Of a stretch of 8,144 bases of DNA, positions 5,867-8,144 are shown one piece after another. The notes below the pieces were generated by a model. It saw nothing but the letters and a program-made list of their open reading frames with translations. It was not told the origin of the DNA and did not search any database. Position numbers and translations under genes: made by a program. The stretch is from Clostridia bacterium (GTDB lineage Bacteria; Bacillota; Clostridia; Oscillospirales; Acutalibacteraceae). The stretch spans positions 1 to 8,144 of the forward strand of contig CAAEBW010000387.1 of assembly GCA_900754145.1 (NCBI GenBank), written 5' to 3'. Within the stretch, counting starts at the first letter, position 1; every line of letters begins with the position of its first letter.

Positions 5867-8144
5867 ATGACCAAATATACCGTTTCCGCCCTGTCGTCAA
5901 TGATTGAGCGAAAGCTGTCGCACAATTTCGGCGTGACTCCGTCGCAGGCTTCAGACGAGCTTTTTTATAAGGCCTGCGTGCTTGTTCTGCTTGAAATTAT
6001 GAACGACCGCCGCGCGGAATTCAAGAAATCAGTTGACGAGCAGGAAGCAAAAACCGTTTATTATTTAAGTATGGAGTTTTTAATGGGACGTTCCCTTAAA
6101 AACAATCTCTACAATCTGGATCTTACCGACACTATGGCTAAGGCGTTGGCAAAATTCAAGGTAAAGCTTGATAATCTCTATTATTTTGAGCCCGACGCGG
6201 GACTCGGAAACGGCGGTCTCGGTCGTCTTGCCGCCTGCTTTCTTGACGCCCTTTCAACCGGTAGCTACCCCGCGATGGGCTACTGTATACGCTATGAGCT
6301 GGGTATTTTCCGTCAGAAGCTGGTTGACGGCTGGCAGACCGAAATGCCCGATTTCTGGCTCCCCGGCGGCGGAGTATGGCTTGAACAGCGCCCCGCCTCG
6401 GCGGTTGACGTTAATTTTGACGGCAAGATTAACGAGTGGTGGGATGGCAGTTATCACCACATTGAGCATACGGGCTATCATACCGTTCACGCTATTCCCT
6501 ATGACCTTATGGTTGCGGGAAAGGACGGTAAGACCGTAAACGTCTTAAGACTCTGGAGCGCGGAATGTCAGGATTTCGATATGTCCGCCTTTAATCAGGG
6601 CGACTATGTCCGCGCACTCGAGCAGCGCGCTATGACCGAGACCATTTCAAAGGTACTCTATCCCGAGGACAATCATATTGAGGGCAAGTCCTTAAGACTT
6701 CGCCAGCAGTATTTCCTCGTTTCTGCGTCGGTTCAGGATATTTTGAACCGCCATTTGAGAAAATACAACACCCTCGACAACCTGCCCGACAAGGTGGCTA
6801 TTCATATTAACGATACCCACCCGACCCTCTCTATCCCCGAGCTTATGCGCTTTTTGCTTGACGAGTGCGGCTACGGCTGGGATAAGGCGTGGGATCTTGT
6901 TACCCGCACCGTGGCTTACACCAACCACACCATTATGTCCGAGGCGCTCGAATGCTGGCCGGTTGAGCTTATCAAGGAGCGCATCCCCCGCATTTACCAG
7001 ATTATTAAGGAAATCGACCGCCGTTTTAAGGGCGAGGTTCTCTCCCGCACGGGCGACCCCGCAACGGTTGAGCGCACCGCGATTATCCAGAACGGCGTTA
7101 TCAGAATGGCGAACCTCTGCGTTGCCGCCTGCCATACCGTAAACGGTGTTTCCAAGCTTCACAGCGAAATTCTTGTAAAAGAGCTTTTCACCGATTATGC
7201 TAAAATGACCCCTGAAAAGTTCACCAACGTCACAAACGGCATCGCCCACAGGCGTTGGCTGTGTCAGGCTAACCCCGCGCTTACCTCATACCTTACCGAG
7301 CTTATCGGAAACGGCTTTATAAAGAACGCCGCGGAGCTCCATAAGCTTATGGAATTTAAGGACGACAACGCGGTGCTCCAAAAATTACAGGAAATCAAGC
7401 GTCAGAACAAGGTTCGCTTTGCCGATTATGTTAAGGATAAGACCTCTGTTGTCTTAGACCCCGACTCTATCTTCGATATGCAGGTGAAGCGTCTGCACGA
7501 GTACAAGCGTCAGCACCTTAACGCCCTTAATATCATTTCGGAATACCTCTATTTAAAGAACAATCCAAACGCAGACTTTACACCCAAGACCTATATCTTC
7601 GGCGCAAAGGCGGCGGCGGGCTACCTCTTTGCGAAAGAGATTATTCAAATGATTTACAAGCTTTCGACGGTTATCGACAATGACCGCACGGTAAGCGATA
7701 AGCTTAAAATACTCTTCCTTGAGGACTACCGCGTAACCTTAGCCGAGCTTATGATTCCCTCCGCCGATATAAGCGAACAGATTTCACTCGCTTCGACCGA
7801 GGCGAGCGGCACGGGCAATATGAAGTTGATGATGAACGGCGCGATTACCTTGGGCACCGAGGACGGCGCGAATGTTGAAATTCACAAGGCTGTCGGCGAT
7901 GATAATATCATTATCTTCGGTATGCAGACCCCCGAGGTATTGTCGCTCCAGAAGAACGGCTACTCGCCCGCGCATTATTACAACAACAATCCCGTTCTCC
8001 GCGAGGCTCTCGACTTTATAGGTAAGGGCATTGCAGGTCAGCCGTTTGAGAATATCTACAATTCCCTTAAGAATCACGACCGCTATATGGCATTAGCCGA
8101 CTTTGCCGACTATCAGAAGGCACAGAAAAAGGCGAGCGCGCTTT
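5867..8144 (+). CDS. glgP: Glycogen/starch/alpha-glucan phosphorylase (partial, C-terminus off window)
   Basis: Pyridoxal-phosphate enzyme of the GT35 family that phosphorolyses alpha-1,4-glucans to glucose-1-phosphate in the cytoplasm. 759 codons are open to the right edge with no stop; family members are usually about 790-840 residues, so only a short C-terminal piece is missing. Visible landmarks: YYLSMEFLMGRSL near residue 65, the Gly-rich loop DAGLGNGGLGRLAACFLD from Asp110, NDTHPT with Asp316, NVTNGIAHRRWL, QVKRLHEYKRQHLN, KAAAGYLFAKEI, and the cofactor site EASGTGNMK with the PLP lysine at 653 (codon 7823-7825). The N-terminus is short, and lacks the extension that carries the regulatory phosphoserine in the muscle enzyme. 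The start is ATG 5867 with GAGGAG (5853-5858) eight bases upstream. Its product is the substrate of the mutase encoded on the other strand at 2040-3749. Glycogen versus maltodextrin preference cannot be read from sequence alone. Confidence 0.95.
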   Translation, partial: MTKYTVSALSSMIERKLSHNFGVTPSQASDELFYKACVLVLLEIMNDRRAEFKKSVDEQEAKTVYYLSMEFLMGRSLKNNLYNLDLTDTMAKALAKFKVKLDNLYYFEPDAGLGNGGLGRLAACFLDALSTGSYPAMGYCIRYELGIFRQKLVDGWQTEMPDFWLPGGGVWLEQRPASAVDVNFDGKINEWWDGSYHHIEHTGYHTVHAIPYDLMVAGKDGKTVNVLRLWSAECQDFDMSAFNQGDYVRALEQRAMTETISKVLYPEDNHIEGKSLRLRQQYFLVSASVQDILNRHLRKYNTLDNLPDKVAIHINDTHPTLSIPELMRFLLDECGYGWDKAWDLVTRTVAYTNHTIMSEALECWPVELIKERIPRIYQIIKEIDRRFKGEVLSRTGDPATVERTAIIQNGVIRMANLCVAACHTVNGVSKLHSEILVKELFTDYAKMTPEKFTNVTNGIAHRRWLCQANPALTSYLTELIGNGFIKNAAELHKLMEFKDDNAVLQKLQEIKRQNKVRFADYVKDKTSVVLDPDSIFDMQVKRLHEYKRQHLNALNIISEYLYLKNNPNADFTPKTYIFGAKAAAGYLFAKEIIQMIYKLSTVIDNDRTVSDKLKILFLEDYRVTLAELMIPSADISEQISLASTEASGTGNMKLMMNGAITLGTEDGANVEIHKAVGDDNIIIFGMQTPEVLSLQKNGYSPAHYYNNNPVLREALDFIGKGIAGQPFENIYNSLKNHDRYMALADFADYQKAQKKASAL

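Noticed and set aside
6692..7249. 185-codon reading frame antisense to glgP
   Set aside because: It lies wholly inside conserved glgP sequence (including THPT and NGIAHRRWL regions). The protein resembles no family I know and the frame is explained by glgP codon bias.
7784..8077. 97-codon minus-strand frame near the right edge
   Set aside because: Antisense to the PLP-lysine region of glgP, so a coding shadow.
1..8144. Defence system, prophage, IS element, CRISPR, riboswitch or RNA gene
   Set aside because: Every long frame with a recognisable family is housekeeping metabolism or envelope function, and I saw no repeat arrays, transposase motifs, tRNA-like folds or conserved riboswitch cores.

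Overview
The window looks like an ordinary chromosomal stretch from a low-to-mid GC Firmicute, most likely a gut-type clostridium (Oscillospiraceae/Lachnospiraceae-like). The evidence is strong GGAGG-type Shine-Dalgarno sites, sigma-A promoters with TGn-extended -10 boxes, AT-rich intergenic DNA between moderately GC-rich genes, and a YmfF/YmfH peptidase pair typical of Gram-positive bacteria. The taxon is an inference; no rRNA or other marker is present.

Left half, minus strand: phosphoglucomutase-type gene pgcA (3749 to 2040), a hairpin terminator (1995-2022), a new promoter, and then a two-gene operon of M16-family peptidases: ymfF (1915 to 638, catalytically dead half) and ymfH (638 running off the left edge, with the HFLEH zinc motif). 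The stop of ymfF and the start of ymfH overlap as TAATG.

Right half, plus strand: a 155-bp divergent intergenic region carries back-to-back promoters for pgcA and for cls (3905-5434, cardiolipin synthase with two HKD motifs). Directly after the cls stop codon sits a full consensus promoter driving a 47-codon membrane microprotein gene (5489-5632) with its own strong terminator. After a 200-bp very AT-rich leader with a candidate promoter comes glgP (5867 to beyond the right edge), an alpha-glucan phosphorylase.

Functionally, glgP and pgcA belong together: GlgP releases glucose-1-phosphate from glycogen or maltodextrin and the mutase interconverts it with glucose-6-phosphate. They are separately transcribed and divergent here. 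In B. subtilis PgcA also supplies glucose-1-phosphate for UDP-glucose and membrane glycolipids, which gives a loose envelope link to its divergent neighbour cls. YmfF/YmfH have been linked in B. subtilis to 5-aminopentanol modification of elongation factor P.

I see no mobile element, CRISPR array, tRNA, rRNA, prophage or obvious defence or biosynthetic system. The least explained item is the 47-residue membrane protein; the glgP leader is the next. No gene shows an internal stop or frameshift.
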